A stretch of 64,000 nucleotides of DNA from Amycolatopsis solani (GTDB lineage: Bacteria; Actinomycetota; Actinomycetes; Mycobacteriales; Pseudonocardiaceae): NCBI RefSeq assembly GCF_033441515.1, contig NZ_JAWQJT010000001.1:372001-436000 (forward strand). Direction: 5' to 3'. Below, piece after piece: positions 1 through 7,534 of the stretch; within the stretch, counting starts at the first letter, position 1; each line of letters begins with the position of its first letter. Under the pieces are notes generated by a model. That model had not been told where the DNA came from and searched no databases. It was given only the letters and a program-made list of their open reading frames with translations. The position numbers and the translations under genes are program-made.

Positions 1-203
1 ACCTTGCCGCCGGCCGCGGCCGAGCTGCTGGCGGCGGCGGGCGCCGCGGGCGGCTTCTGCGCGGTGACGCAGTCGGAACCGCCCGAAGAGGCCGCGGTGT
101 TGTTCGAGCTGCTACCACCGCTGGAGTCCTTGGCGCACCCGGCCAGGGCGAGCACCCCGGCCATGGCCGCGGCGGCCAGCGCGGTTCCACGCATGCGACG
201 CAA
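1..203 (-). CDS. Lipoprotein N-terminus (partial; possible substrate-binding protein)
   Basis: Only the first 67 codons are inside the window; the gene runs off the left edge. The protein opens with a positive n-region (MRRMRG), a hydrophobic alanine-rich stretch and the lipobox LALAGC, followed by a Ser/Gly/Asn-rich linker. This is the usual start of an actinobacterial secreted lipoprotein, which would be lipidated on the Cys and tethered outside the membrane. A TTG start is chosen because GGGAG lies a few bases upstream; an in-frame ATG three codons later is the alternative. In related genomes a BMP/PnrA-type nucleoside-binding lipoprotein often sits upstream of sdhC, but nothing in this fragment proves that. 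Confidence 0.6.
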   Translation of the reverse strand, partial: MRRMRGTALAAAAMAGVLALAGCAKDSSGGSSSNNTAASSGGSDCVTAQKPPAAPAAASSSAAAGGK

Positions 204-816
204 CGTGTTTCTCCCTCCCCGCTGATCCAGCGGATGTCCAGGGCACGACCGGGCCCACTGCCGGGTCGACTGGTGGACCGTACCCAACGGACAGGAATGC
301 GCCATAGGAACGGCACGCTACGTAACACAAACGTTTACTCACGCATCGCACGCGCGACGGGACGTGCACCCAAAGTGATCAAAGACGTCACAGGGTGCTG
401 CTTTCGGCGGAATCCCGAGCTGACGGGACGGCCGAATTGCCGTTTGCTGTGACTCAGTGTGCCAGTCCGACCGAGGAGTGGACCAGTCCGATCACCCTGT
501 GAGACGCAGGTGGGCGGGACGCCTTCCGAATCGTTTCAGCTGCCCGTCGCCCGATCGAGCGTCAGCCGGACGAGCGAGCCGACGCGGTGCGTCCACAGTG
601 GACCCCTCGCTCTGTGACGACGCCCACAACCGGCGCACACCCAGGTGTCTGGTCCATCACAGAGAGGAACCCGGAGATGAGCCGTCCGTCCGGGGCGGGT
701 CTAGCATCCGATTCATCCACGCTCGATGACGTTGACTTCGGCATTGCCACCGCAAACGGCGACTGCGGACCTCACGGCCACCGGGCACACAGTCAGACGT
801 TGGAGGCCGTTCACCG
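204..816. other. Intergenic region between divergent lipoprotein gene and sdhC
   Basis: No convincing gene is visible in these 613 bases; the open frames here have no ribosome site and no recognisable product. It should hold divergent promoters. A perfect odd palindrome GTCCAC-A-GTGGAC lies at 591-603 and could be an operator. A TANNNT -10-like hexamer (TAGCAT, 702-707) is about 110 bases upstream of sdhC. The sdhC ribosome site GGAGG is at 802-806. Confidence 0.5.
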
Positions 817-1260
817 ATGTCCACCACGGCGAGCACTGCCACAGCGGCAGGGGCGAGCGATCGGGCGGGTGCCTCACGCCGGCAGGGGACCTTCTACCGG
901 GGCGACCCCGGCATGTGGTCCTGGGTGCTGCACCGCATCACCGGCGTGCTCACATTCTTCTTCCTGTTCGTGCACGTGCTCGACACCGCGCTGGTGCGCG
1001 TGTCGCCGAACACGTACGACCAGGTCATCGAGACGTACAAGACCCCGATCGTCAACCTCCTCGAGGTGGGGCTGGTCGGCGCGGTCCTCTTCCACGCGCT
1101 GAACGGCATCCGCGTCATGCTGGTCGACTTCTGGTCGAAGGGCCCGAAGCTGCAGAAGGCCATGCTCTGGGTGATCGGCGTGGTCTGGGTCGTCGTGATG
1201 GTCCCCGGTGCCTTCTTCATGCTGAAGCGCACCGTCGAAACGCTCTTCGGGGGTAACTGA
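817..1260 (+). CDS. sdhC: Succinate dehydrogenase cytochrome b556 subunit
   Basis: Membrane anchor of complex II, binding heme b and quinone with SdhD. The 147-residue protein has three hydrophobic segments (about residues 38-58, 80-102 and 115-137). It carries the family signature SWVLHRITG (His39-Arg40) and a second histidine in LFHALNGIR (His93), the likely heme-ligand helix. The start follows GGAGG by ten bases. It is first in sdhCDAB; sdhD starts one base after the stop. The Ala/Ser/Thr-rich N-terminal 22 residues are a common actinobacterial extension. Confidence 0.93.
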   Translation: MSTTASTATAAGASDRAGASRRQGTFYRGDPGMWSWVLHRITGVLTFFFLFVHVLDTALVRVSPNTYDQVIETYKTPIVNLLEVGLVGAVLFHALNGIRVMLVDFWSKGPKLQKAMLWVIGVVWVVVMVPGAFFMLKRTVETLFGGN

Positions 1261-1261
1261 C

Positions 1262-1675
1262 ATGGCCGACCTCGCCCTCGCGAACCCCCGCGCGCCGAAG
1301 CGTCCCGCCGCCCGCCGGAGCAACTTCGAGCTCTACAGCTGGCTGTTCATGCGGATCTCCGGCCTCGCGCTGATCATCCTGGTGCTCGGCCACCTGCTGA
1401 TCATGAACATTCTCGACGGCGGCGTGCACCGGATCAACTGGGGCTTCGTCGCCGGCCGCTGGGCTTCGCCGTTCTGGCAGTTCTGGGACCTGGCCATGCT
1501 CTGGCTCGCCGAGATCCACGGCGGCAACGGCCTGCGCACCATCATCGACGACTACGCGCGCAAGGACAGCACGCGGTTCTGGCTGAAGATCCTGCTCTAC
1601 GTCTCGATGGTGCTGATCCTGGCCGTCGGCACGATGGTGATCTTCACCTTCGACCCGAACATGCCCGCGAACTGA
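1262..1675 (+). CDS. sdhD: Succinate dehydrogenase hydrophobic anchor subunit
   Basis: Second membrane anchor of complex II. The 137 residues contain three transmembrane helices (about 29-51, 70-90, 104-126), with SWLFMRISG at the first and the motif LAEIHGGNGLRTIIDDY, whose His and Tyr/Asp lie at the heme/quinone side in this family. It sits one base downstream of sdhC and 19 bases upstream of sdhA, so it is co-transcribed. The length is normal for actinobacterial SdhD. Confidence 0.93.
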   Translation: MADLALANPRAPKRPAARRSNFELYSWLFMRISGLALIILVLGHLLIMNILDGGVHRINWGFVAGRWASPFWQFWDLAMLWLAEIHGGNGLRTIIDDYARKDSTRFWLKILLYVSMVLILAVGTMVIFTFDPNMPAN

Positions 1676-1694
1676 CTCCCGGAGACCTCCCACC

Positions 1695-3449
1695 ATGCAG
1701 TTCCACAAGTACGACGTGGTGATCGTCGGCGCCGGCGGCGCCGGGATGCGCGCGGCCATCGAGTCCGGCCAGCGCGCCCGCACCGCGGTCCTCACCAAGC
1801 TCTACCCGACCCGGTCCCACACCGGCGCGGCCCAGGGCGGCATGTGCGCCGCACTGGCGAACGTCGAAGAGGACAACTGGGAGTGGCACACCTTCGACAC
1901 GATCAAGGGCGGCGACTACCTGGTCGACCAGGACGCCGCCGAGATCATGGCGAAGGAGGCCATCGACGCGGTCCTCGACCTCGAGAAGATGGGCCTGCCG
2001 TTCAACCGCACGCCCGAGGGCAAGATCGACCAGCGCCGCTTCGGCGGGCACACGCGTGACCACGGCAAGGCCGCGGTCCGCCGCGCCTGCTACGCCGCGG
2101 ACCGCACCGGCCACATGATCCTGCAGACGCTCTACCAAAACTGCGTCAAGTACGGCACGGAGTTCTTCAACGAGTTCTACGTGCTCGACCTCGTCACCAC
2201 CCCGGACGAGAACGGCAACCCGGTCGCCTCCGGCGTCGTCGCCTACGAGCTGGCCACCGGCGAGCTGCACGTGTTCCAGGCGAAGTCGATCGTGATGGCC
2301 ACCGGCGGCGCGGGCAAGATCTTCAAGACGACGTCGAACGCGCACACCCTCACCGGTGACGGCCTCGGCATCATCTTCCGCAAGGGCCTCCCGCTGGAGG
2401 ACATGGAGTTCTTCCAGTTCCACCCGACCGGCCTCGCGGGCCTGGGCATCCTCATCTCCGAAGCCGTCCGCGGCGAGGGCGGGATCCTGCGCAACGCGTC
2501 CGGCGAGCGGTTCATGGAGCGCTACGCCCCCACCATCAAGGACCTCGCGCCGCGCGACATCGTGGCGCGCTCGATGGTGCAGGAAGTGCTGCAGGGCCGC
2601 GGGTGCGGGCCGAACAAGGACTACGTCGTCCTGGACGTCACGCACATCCCCGAGGAGACGCTGAACGCGAAGCTCCCGGACATCATGGAGTTCTCCCGGA
2701 CCTACCTGGGCGTCGACCCGGTCAAGGAGCCGGTGCCGGTGTTCCCGACGTGCCACTACGTCATGGGCGGCATCCCGACCAACATCCACGGCGAAGCGCT
2801 GCGGGACAACGAGAACGTCATCCCGGGCCTGTACGCCGCGGGCGAGGTCGCGTGCGTGTCCGTGCACGGCTCGAACCGCCTGGGCACGAACTCGCTGCTG
2901 GACATCAACGTGTTCGGCCGGCGCGCGGGCATCGCGGCCGCGGAGTACGCGCTGGCGCACGAGCACGTCGAGCTGCCCGCGGAGCCCACCAAGCTGGTGG
3001 AGGAGCAGCTCGCCGGCCTGCTGTCGGAGCACGGCGACGAGCGCGTCGCCGACATCCGCAAGGAAATGCAGCAGACGATGGACTCCCACGCGTCGGTGTA
3101 CCGGACCGAGGACACGCTGAAGCAGGCGCTGACCGACATCCAGGCGCTGAAGGCCCGCTACGACCGGATCACCGTGTCGGACAAGGGCAAGCGGTACAAC
3201 ACCGACCTGCTGGAGGCCGTCGAGCTGGGCTTCCTGCTGGAGCTGGCCGAGGTCCTGATCGTGGGCGCGATCGCCCGCAAGGAATCCCGCGGCGGCCACG
3301 CCCGCGAGGACTACCCGACCCGCGACGACACGAACTTCATGCGCCACACCATGGCCTACAAGCAGGGCACCGGCCTGGCGTCCGACATCCGGCTCGACTA
3401 CAAGCCGGTCACCTTCACCCGCTACGAGCCGATGGAGCGGAAGTACTGA
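1695..3449 (+). CDS. sdhA: Succinate dehydrogenase flavoprotein subunit
   Basis: Catalytic subunit oxidising succinate to fumarate with FAD on the cytoplasmic face. The 584-residue protein has the Rossmann motif GAGGAG near residue 12, the covalent-flavin site RSHTGAAQGG (His42), the substrate segment FHPTG followed by SEAVRGEGG, and the C-terminal HGSNRLGTNSLLD flavin motif. Length matches the bacterial family. The ribosome site GGAGACC lies just before the ATG. The stop overlaps the sdhB start by one base (TGATG), indicating translational coupling. Confidence 0.97.
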   Translation: MQFHKYDVVIVGAGGAGMRAAIESGQRARTAVLTKLYPTRSHTGAAQGGMCAALANVEEDNWEWHTFDTIKGGDYLVDQDAAEIMAKEAIDAVLDLEKMGLPFNRTPEGKIDQRRFGGHTRDHGKAAVRRACYAADRTGHMILQTLYQNCVKYGTEFFNEFYVLDLVTTPDENGNPVASGVVAYELATGELHVFQAKSIVMATGGAGKIFKTTSNAHTLTGDGLGIIFRKGLPLEDMEFFQFHPTGLAGLGILISEAVRGEGGILRNASGERFMERYAPTIKDLAPRDIVARSMVQEVLQGRGCGPNKDYVVLDVTHIPEETLNAKLPDIMEFSRTYLGVDPVKEPVPVFPTCHYVMGGIPTNIHGEALRDNENVIPGLYAAGEVACVSVHGSNRLGTNSLLDINVFGRRAGIAAAEYALAHEHVELPAEPTKLVEEQLAGLLSEHGDERVADIRKEMQQTMDSHASVYRTEDTLKQALTDIQALKARYDRITVSDKGKRYNTDLLEAVELGFLLELAEVLIVGAIARKESRGGHAREDYPTRDDTNFMRHTMAYKQGTGLASDIRLDYKPVTFTRYEPMERKY

Positions 3450-4219
3450 TGACTACGGCTACTGCTGAGGACGCTCCGGCCGCCACGGACGAGCACACCC
3501 CGATCACGGTCACGCTGAAGATCCTCCGCTTCAACCCGGAGGTGGATTCGGAGCCGCACTGGGAGTCCTACGAGGTCCCGGCGCAGCGCACCGACCGCCT
3601 GCTGAACCTGCTGTTCTACGTCAAGGACTACATCGACGGCACGTTCTCCTTCCGCCGCTCGTGCGCCCACGGCGTGTGCGGCTCGGACGCGATGCAGATC
3701 AACGGCATCAACCGCCTGGCCTGCAAGGTCCTGATGAAGGACCTGCTCTCGGCCAACGGCAAGCCGACGACGATCACGATCGCCCCGATCAAGGGCCTGA
3801 CGACGTTGAAGGACCTGTACGTCGACATGGACCCGTTCTTCGAGGCGTACCGGGCGATCAAGCCGTACCTGATCACGTACGGCAACGAGCCGACGCGCGA
3901 GCGCATCCAGTCCCAGGCGGACCGCGACCGGTTCGACGACACGACAAAGTGCATTCTCTGTGCTTGCTGCACTTCGTCGTGCCCGGTGTACTGGAACGAC
4001 GGCTCGTACTTCGGCCCGGCGGCGATCGTGAACGCCCACCGCTTCATCTTCGACTCGCGGGATGAGGGGGCGGAGGAGCGGTTGGACATCCTCAACGATG
4101 GTGAGGGTGTGTGGCGCTGCCGCACGACGTTCAACTGCACGGACGCCTGCCCGCGAGGGATCCAGGTGACGAAGGCGATCCAGGAAGTGAAGCGCGCTCT
4201 GCTGTTCAAGCGCGTCTGA
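3449..4219 (+). CDS. sdhB: Succinate dehydrogenase iron-sulfur subunit
   Basis: Passes electrons from SdhA to quinone through three Fe-S clusters. The 256-residue protein shows the [2Fe-2S] motif CAHGVCGSD followed by a later Cys; an Asp stands where many homologues have the third Cys, as in E. coli SdhB. The [4Fe-4S] motif is CILCACCTSSCP and the [3Fe-4S] motif is CTDACPRGI. The ATG overlaps the sdhA stop. It ends the operon, eight bases before a strong hairpin. Roughly 30 N-terminal residues are a variable extension. Confidence 0.96.
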   Translation: MTTATAEDAPAATDEHTPITVTLKILRFNPEVDSEPHWESYEVPAQRTDRLLNLLFYVKDYIDGTFSFRRSCAHGVCGSDAMQINGINRLACKVLMKDLLSANGKPTTITIAPIKGLTTLKDLYVDMDPFFEAYRAIKPYLITYGNEPTRERIQSQADRDRFDDTTKCILCACCTSSCPVYWNDGSYFGPAAIVNAHRFIFDSRDEGAEERLDILNDGEGVWRCRTTFNCTDACPRGIQVTKAIQEVKRALLFKRV

Positions 4220-4226
4220 GCGGCCC

Positions 4227-4256
4227 GGGGACGCGCTCTGCTCGGAGCGCGTCCCC
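4227..4256 (+). terminator. Terminator of sdhCDAB
   Basis: Perfect 12-bp inverted repeat GGGGACGCGCTC / GAGCGCGTCCCC with a six-base loop, eight bases after the sdhB stop. There is no clear U-run, as is common in high-GC actinobacteria. It insulates the operon at 4303 from sdh read-through. Confidence 0.8.
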
Positions 4257-4290
4257 GAGGCGCCTACCAGGCATTCCGCGTCCGGCACGG

Positions 4291-4302
4291 TAGCCTGACG
4301 CG
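4291..4302 (+). promoter_or_regulatory. Leaderless -10 element of the HEPN/ATPase operon
   Basis: TAGCCT (4291-4296) fits TANNNT and is followed by exactly six bases and the GTG at 4303. This spacing places the transcript start on the start codon, so the operon is probably read from a leaderless mRNA directly after the sdh terminator. No clear -35 was seen. Confidence 0.5.
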
Positions 4303-4755
4303 GTGTCGACCACCGCGACCTCCGACTTCGCCGCCGCAGGCCTGCGGCATCTTCAAGACGCCCAGTTGCTCCACGCGCAGCAACGCTGGCCGAACACCGA
4401 TCATCTCTCAGGCGTCGCAGCCGAATGCGGCCTGAAAGCAATTCTGCTCGACTTCCTCGGTGGGCAGAAGGACAAGAAAGACCGGCCGGTCCATCCGAAC
4501 ATGCCTGAGAAGATCGGCTACTACGGGCACATCGACTCGTTGTGGGGCCATCTGGCCGCGACAGCACACGGCCGGAGTGGGGCCCAGTTCGCTGCCCTGA
4601 TTGCCGCGTCGAGTCCATTCGGCGACTGGAATGTCGGCGAGCGGTACAGCGACGGCAAGCACATCAGCGAGCAGCGAGCCGCTGGCCACCTTTCCGAAGC
4701 GAAGAAAATTCTCGCCATGCACCAGCTCGCCAGGAGCAACGGAGTACTACCGTGA
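4303..4755 (+). CDS. HEPN-like domain protein, first gene of putative defence operon
   Basis: A 150-residue soluble helical protein. The N-terminus (AGLRHLQDAQLL, then LSGVAAECGLKAIL) resembles HEPN-fold proteins, which are four-helix RNases or nucleotidyl-transfer targets. A candidate HEPN signature Rx4-6H is Arg114-His120 in GERYSDGKH. By family analogy it may be an RNA-cutting effector. The GTG start is supported by the -10 element six bases upstream. Its stop overlaps the next GTG start by four bases (GTGA), showing translational coupling to the ParA-like ATPase. Base composition is visibly less GC-rich than neighbouring genes, suggesting acquisition. The domain call is by eye; an inactive HEPN antitoxin is the main alternative. 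Confidence 0.7.
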   Translation: MSTTATSDFAAAGLRHLQDAQLLHAQQRWPNTDHLSGVAAECGLKAILLDFLGGQKDKKDRPVHPNMPEKIGYYGHIDSLWGHLAATAHGRSGAQFAALIAASSPFGDWNVGERYSDGKHISEQRAAGHLSEAKKILAMHQLARSNGVLP

Positions 4756-6053
4756 CGATCCGGTTCGATTCGGCGTGGTCGGCATCGCTTGAGATCGCGC
4801 GAGAAGTGGCCGACCGCGGTTTCGAGGTCGTCTTGGTCCGCGACATGCTGGGCCGGATTTGCCTGTTCCTCGACGGACCGGATGAGCTTCCGTTGGATGA
4901 GACCACCCAGCGGATCCGTGAGACAGCAGGCCTGTTCACGGCACCGAGCCCGGTTATCGCGGCCAGTGACCTCATTGATCAGGATTCGATCATGAGGTCA
5001 CCGGATCTCGTGAGGATCTCCGGAGAAGCCGGCAACGGCGGGCTTTCCGTGCTGGAACGCAGCGTCATCGGCGGAGACTGGCGGAGGCCCGGGATCGATC
5101 CGCCGAGCCGTCGCGTGAGCTTGTACGGCTTCAAAGGTGGTGTCGGACGCTCGACAGCTGTATTCATGCTGGCCCAGCATCTCGCCGAGCAAGGGAAAAC
5201 GGTTCTGGTCGTCGATCTCGATCTGGAGTCGCCTGGCGTGGGCAGTCTTGCCCAGCGTGAGGAAAACCTGGCCGAGCATGGCATTGTCGACCACTTGATC
5301 GAGGCTGGCGTTGGCAATGCCGACGGGCTCGACCTCGTGAGCCGAAGCCAGGTCATCACGGCTTCCCGGTACGGGGAAGTCTGGTTGGCCAGTACAGGTG
5401 GCCGCCCTCGTGACGGCTATGACTACCTGGCCAAGCTGAACCGGGTCTATACGGACCTGGCGCCGGACGACGACGGCAATCCTCGCGACTTCGGTTCCCG
5501 ACTTGAAGCGGCGATCGCCGCGTGCGAAGCACAGGTCGAGGCGACCGGCGGCCGTTCCCCGGATGTCGTGCTCCTCGACAGCCGCGCCGGGCTGCACGAC
5601 ATCGCCGCGGTTGCTCTCACCCGGCTGAGTTCGTTGAATCTCCTCTTCGCCGCGGATACACCCCAAACGTGGTCCGGCTACCGGATGCTGCTGAGCCAGT
5701 GGCGGAGCCTGGACAACCGGGCCGACCTGACCCGGCGGCTGCGGATGGTCTCCTCGATGACTCCATCCCGTGATCCGGAAAGCTATCTGGCCGGCTTCGC
5801 CGATCACGCACAAAGCTGCTTCGCCGAAACTCTGTACGAGGACGCGGATGCGGGCGACTTGGAATCCCTTAACTTCCCGGTCGGCGACGAAACTGCTCCG
5901 CACTACCCTTGGCCGATCCTCTTCCACACAGACCTCGTCGGGCTGGATCCCGCCCAGCGGCCGGAGTGGTACGGGGAGGATTACGTGAAAACCGCCTTCG
6001 GAGATTTCTTGTCCCTGGCCACCGACTGGATTTTCGGGACGGACAATGCCTGA
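4752..6053 (+). CDS. ParA/MinD-like ATPase with KGGVGR P-loop variant
   Basis: A 433-residue protein with about 120 residues of unassigned N-terminal region followed by a ParA/MinD-type SIMIBI ATPase domain. The deviant Walker A is GFKGGVGRST (about 127-135): the usual P-loop Lys of KGGVGKT is Arg. Next come VLVVDLDLESPG (Walker A'-like, 151-162) and VVLLDSRAGLHDI (Walker B region). ParA proteins dimerise on ATP; the Arg variant is a recognised subgroup of AAA/ParA-like proteins whose function is not settled. GGAG seven bases before the GTG supports the start. It overlaps the next gene by eight bases, so the three products are probably made in fixed ratio and may form one complex. Confidence 0.8.
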   Translation: MTIRFDSAWSASLEIAREVADRGFEVVLVRDMLGRICLFLDGPDELPLDETTQRIRETAGLFTAPSPVIAASDLIDQDSIMRSPDLVRISGEAGNGGLSVLERSVIGGDWRRPGIDPPSRRVSLYGFKGGVGRSTAVFMLAQHLAEQGKTVLVVDLDLESPGVGSLAQREENLAEHGIVDHLIEAGVGNADGLDLVSRSQVITASRYGEVWLASTGGRPRDGYDYLAKLNRVYTDLAPDDDGNPRDFGSRLEAAIAACEAQVEATGGRSPDVVLLDSRAGLHDIAAVALTRLSSLNLLFAADTPQTWSGYRMLLSQWRSLDNRADLTRRLRMVSSMTPSRDPESYLAGFADHAQSCFAETLYEDADAGDLESLNFPVGDETAPHYPWPILFHTDLVGLDPAQRPEWYGEDYVKTAFGDFLSLATDWIFGTDNA

Positions 6054-7491
6054 GATCACCACCGCCCAGTACCGCGATCTGGTCATCCAGGCACTCCCGG
6101 ATGCCGCCGATTCGGACACCGATCCGGTGCAGCGTGAAACGTTGTTCACGCCGAACAGCCACAGGCGTGCGCTAGAGCCTGACGTGACCGTCGTCAAGGG
6201 CGCACGAGGCGTCGGTAAGACGTACTGGTTCAAGTCGCTGCGCGAGCCGGAACTGCGTGAACTCGCCGCGGCAGAATACCGACTCCCGCACTTGAAACAG
6301 GTCGAGACACTGGCCGGCTTCGGTTCGAGGCAGGAAACCGACAGCTATCCCGACTCGCGCATTCTCGCTAAACTCGTCGAAGACGGCGTTGATCCGGTCG
6401 ATATCTGGACGACAGTTGTCCTGAAGGCGCTGGACATTGAAGAATTCCGCGCTAATCCGGATTGGGAGTGGTCCGAGCGGATTCGCTGGCTTCGCGACCA
6501 GCCCGAGAAGGCGGCGCGGGCCAGGGAACGAGCAGACAACCTTTCCAAGGCGGAGAAAAAGACAAAGCTGATCCTCTTCGACGCTCTTGACCGGCTCAAT
6601 TCCGAGCGAGCGAAGTCGGACAGACTGGCGAGCGGCATTCTCCAGGTCGCCTTGGAGTTGCGACTCAGCACCAGCAATATCCGGGCGAAGGTCTTTATCC
6701 GGCACGACATGCTCGAAAGCGCTCCAACTTTTCCCGACGCTTCGAAGCTCACCTCGAACGCCGCAGATCTCACTTGGTCGGTCACTGATCTCTACGGTTT
6801 GCTGTTCCAGTACCTCGGCAACACGGACACGCCGGAGTCCGCACTCTTCCGCGCGCACAGCGGCCGCTGGACAGGCAACGAAGAACGCCAGGTGCCACCG
6901 GAAGGCCTGATCGGCGATCGGGACGTACAGACAAAGTACGTCACCGAACTCGCCAGCGCCTACATGGGAACGGATCACCGAAAGGGTTATACCTACCCCT
7001 GGTTGCCGAACCACCTGGCCGACGGGAACGGGCAAACCAGCCCACGCAGCTTCCTGGTCGCGCTCCGAGCTGCAGGCGAGGAAACCCAGCGCACCTTCGT
7101 CGGTCACGGCCACCCACTGCATTGGGATGCGATTCGACGCGGAGTTCAGAAAGCGTCGCAGATCCGAGTGGAACAGGTTAGTGAGGACATGCCCTGGGTG
7201 AAGACGGCAATCGAGCCGCTCAAGGGCATGCAGGTTCCTATGGAGGAAGCGGATCTCGTCGCTCGCTGGCGAAGTAATGACCTGGAGACGCTGCTCGAAG
7301 CACACAACGACTCGCTGGACCGGACACGAACCGGCCCGCGGAATGCCAGAAACTATCCCAAGCTCATCGACGAGCTGATCACCCTGGGCATCATGACCCG
7401 CCGCGCCAACGGCAAGATCGACCTGCCCGACGTGTACCGGCTGGCGTTCGGCCTCGGCCGCAAGGGTGGCGTCCCCAGGCCGAAAAGCTGA
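6046..7491 (+). CDS. Large P-loop ATPase, third gene of putative defence operon
   Basis: A 481-residue soluble protein with Walker A GARGVGKTYW (52-61) and a Walker B-like LILFDALDRL (about residue 178), an arrangement seen in STAND-related or Sll1717-type P-loop ATPases. The remaining C-terminal half is helical, with a winged-helix-like end (YPKLIDELITLGIMTRRANGKIDLPDVYRLAFG). No nuclease or membrane domain is evident. It overlaps the ParA-like gene by eight bases and is followed three bases later by a 14-bp terminator, so it closes the operon. In such systems the large ATPase often acts as sensor; that role is inference only. Confidence 0.75.
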   Translation: MPEITTAQYRDLVIQALPDAADSDTDPVQRETLFTPNSHRRALEPDVTVVKGARGVGKTYWFKSLREPELRELAAAEYRLPHLKQVETLAGFGSRQETDSYPDSRILAKLVEDGVDPVDIWTTVVLKALDIEEFRANPDWEWSERIRWLRDQPEKAARARERADNLSKAEKKTKLILFDALDRLNSERAKSDRLASGILQVALELRLSTSNIRAKVFIRHDMLESAPTFPDASKLTSNAADLTWSVTDLYGLLFQYLGNTDTPESALFRAHSGRWTGNEERQVPPEGLIGDRDVQTKYVTELASAYMGTDHRKGYTYPWLPNHLADGNGQTSPRSFLVALRAAGEETQRTFVGHGHPLHWDAIRRGVQKASQIRVEQVSEDMPWVKTAIEPLKGMQVPMEEADLVARWRSNDLETLLEAHNDSLDRTRTGPRNARNYPKLIDELITLGIMTRRANGKIDLPDVYRLAFGLGRKGGVPRPKS

Positions 7492-7493
7492 CC

Positions 7494-7528
7494 GTTGCGG
7501 GGAGCGGCGGTCAACCGCTCCCCGCAAC
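7494..7528. terminator. Bidirectional terminator between ATPase operon and subtilase gene
   Basis: Perfect 14-bp inverted repeat GTTGCGGGGAGCGG / CCGCTCCCCGCAAC with a seven-base loop, lying between two convergent stops (7491 and 7535). It can serve both strands. Confidence 0.85.
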
Positions 7529-7534
7529 CGCGGG

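Noticed and set aside
1644..3347. Long open frame antisense to sdhA
   Set aside because: It is the GC-rich shadow of sdhA, with low-complexity Val/Arg/Leu content, no ribosome site and no recognisable domain.
4303..7491. Plasmid partition (ParA/ParB) module
   Set aside because: The ATPase is ParA-like but there is no ParB or centromere-like repeat, and the partners are a HEPN-like protein and another ATPase.
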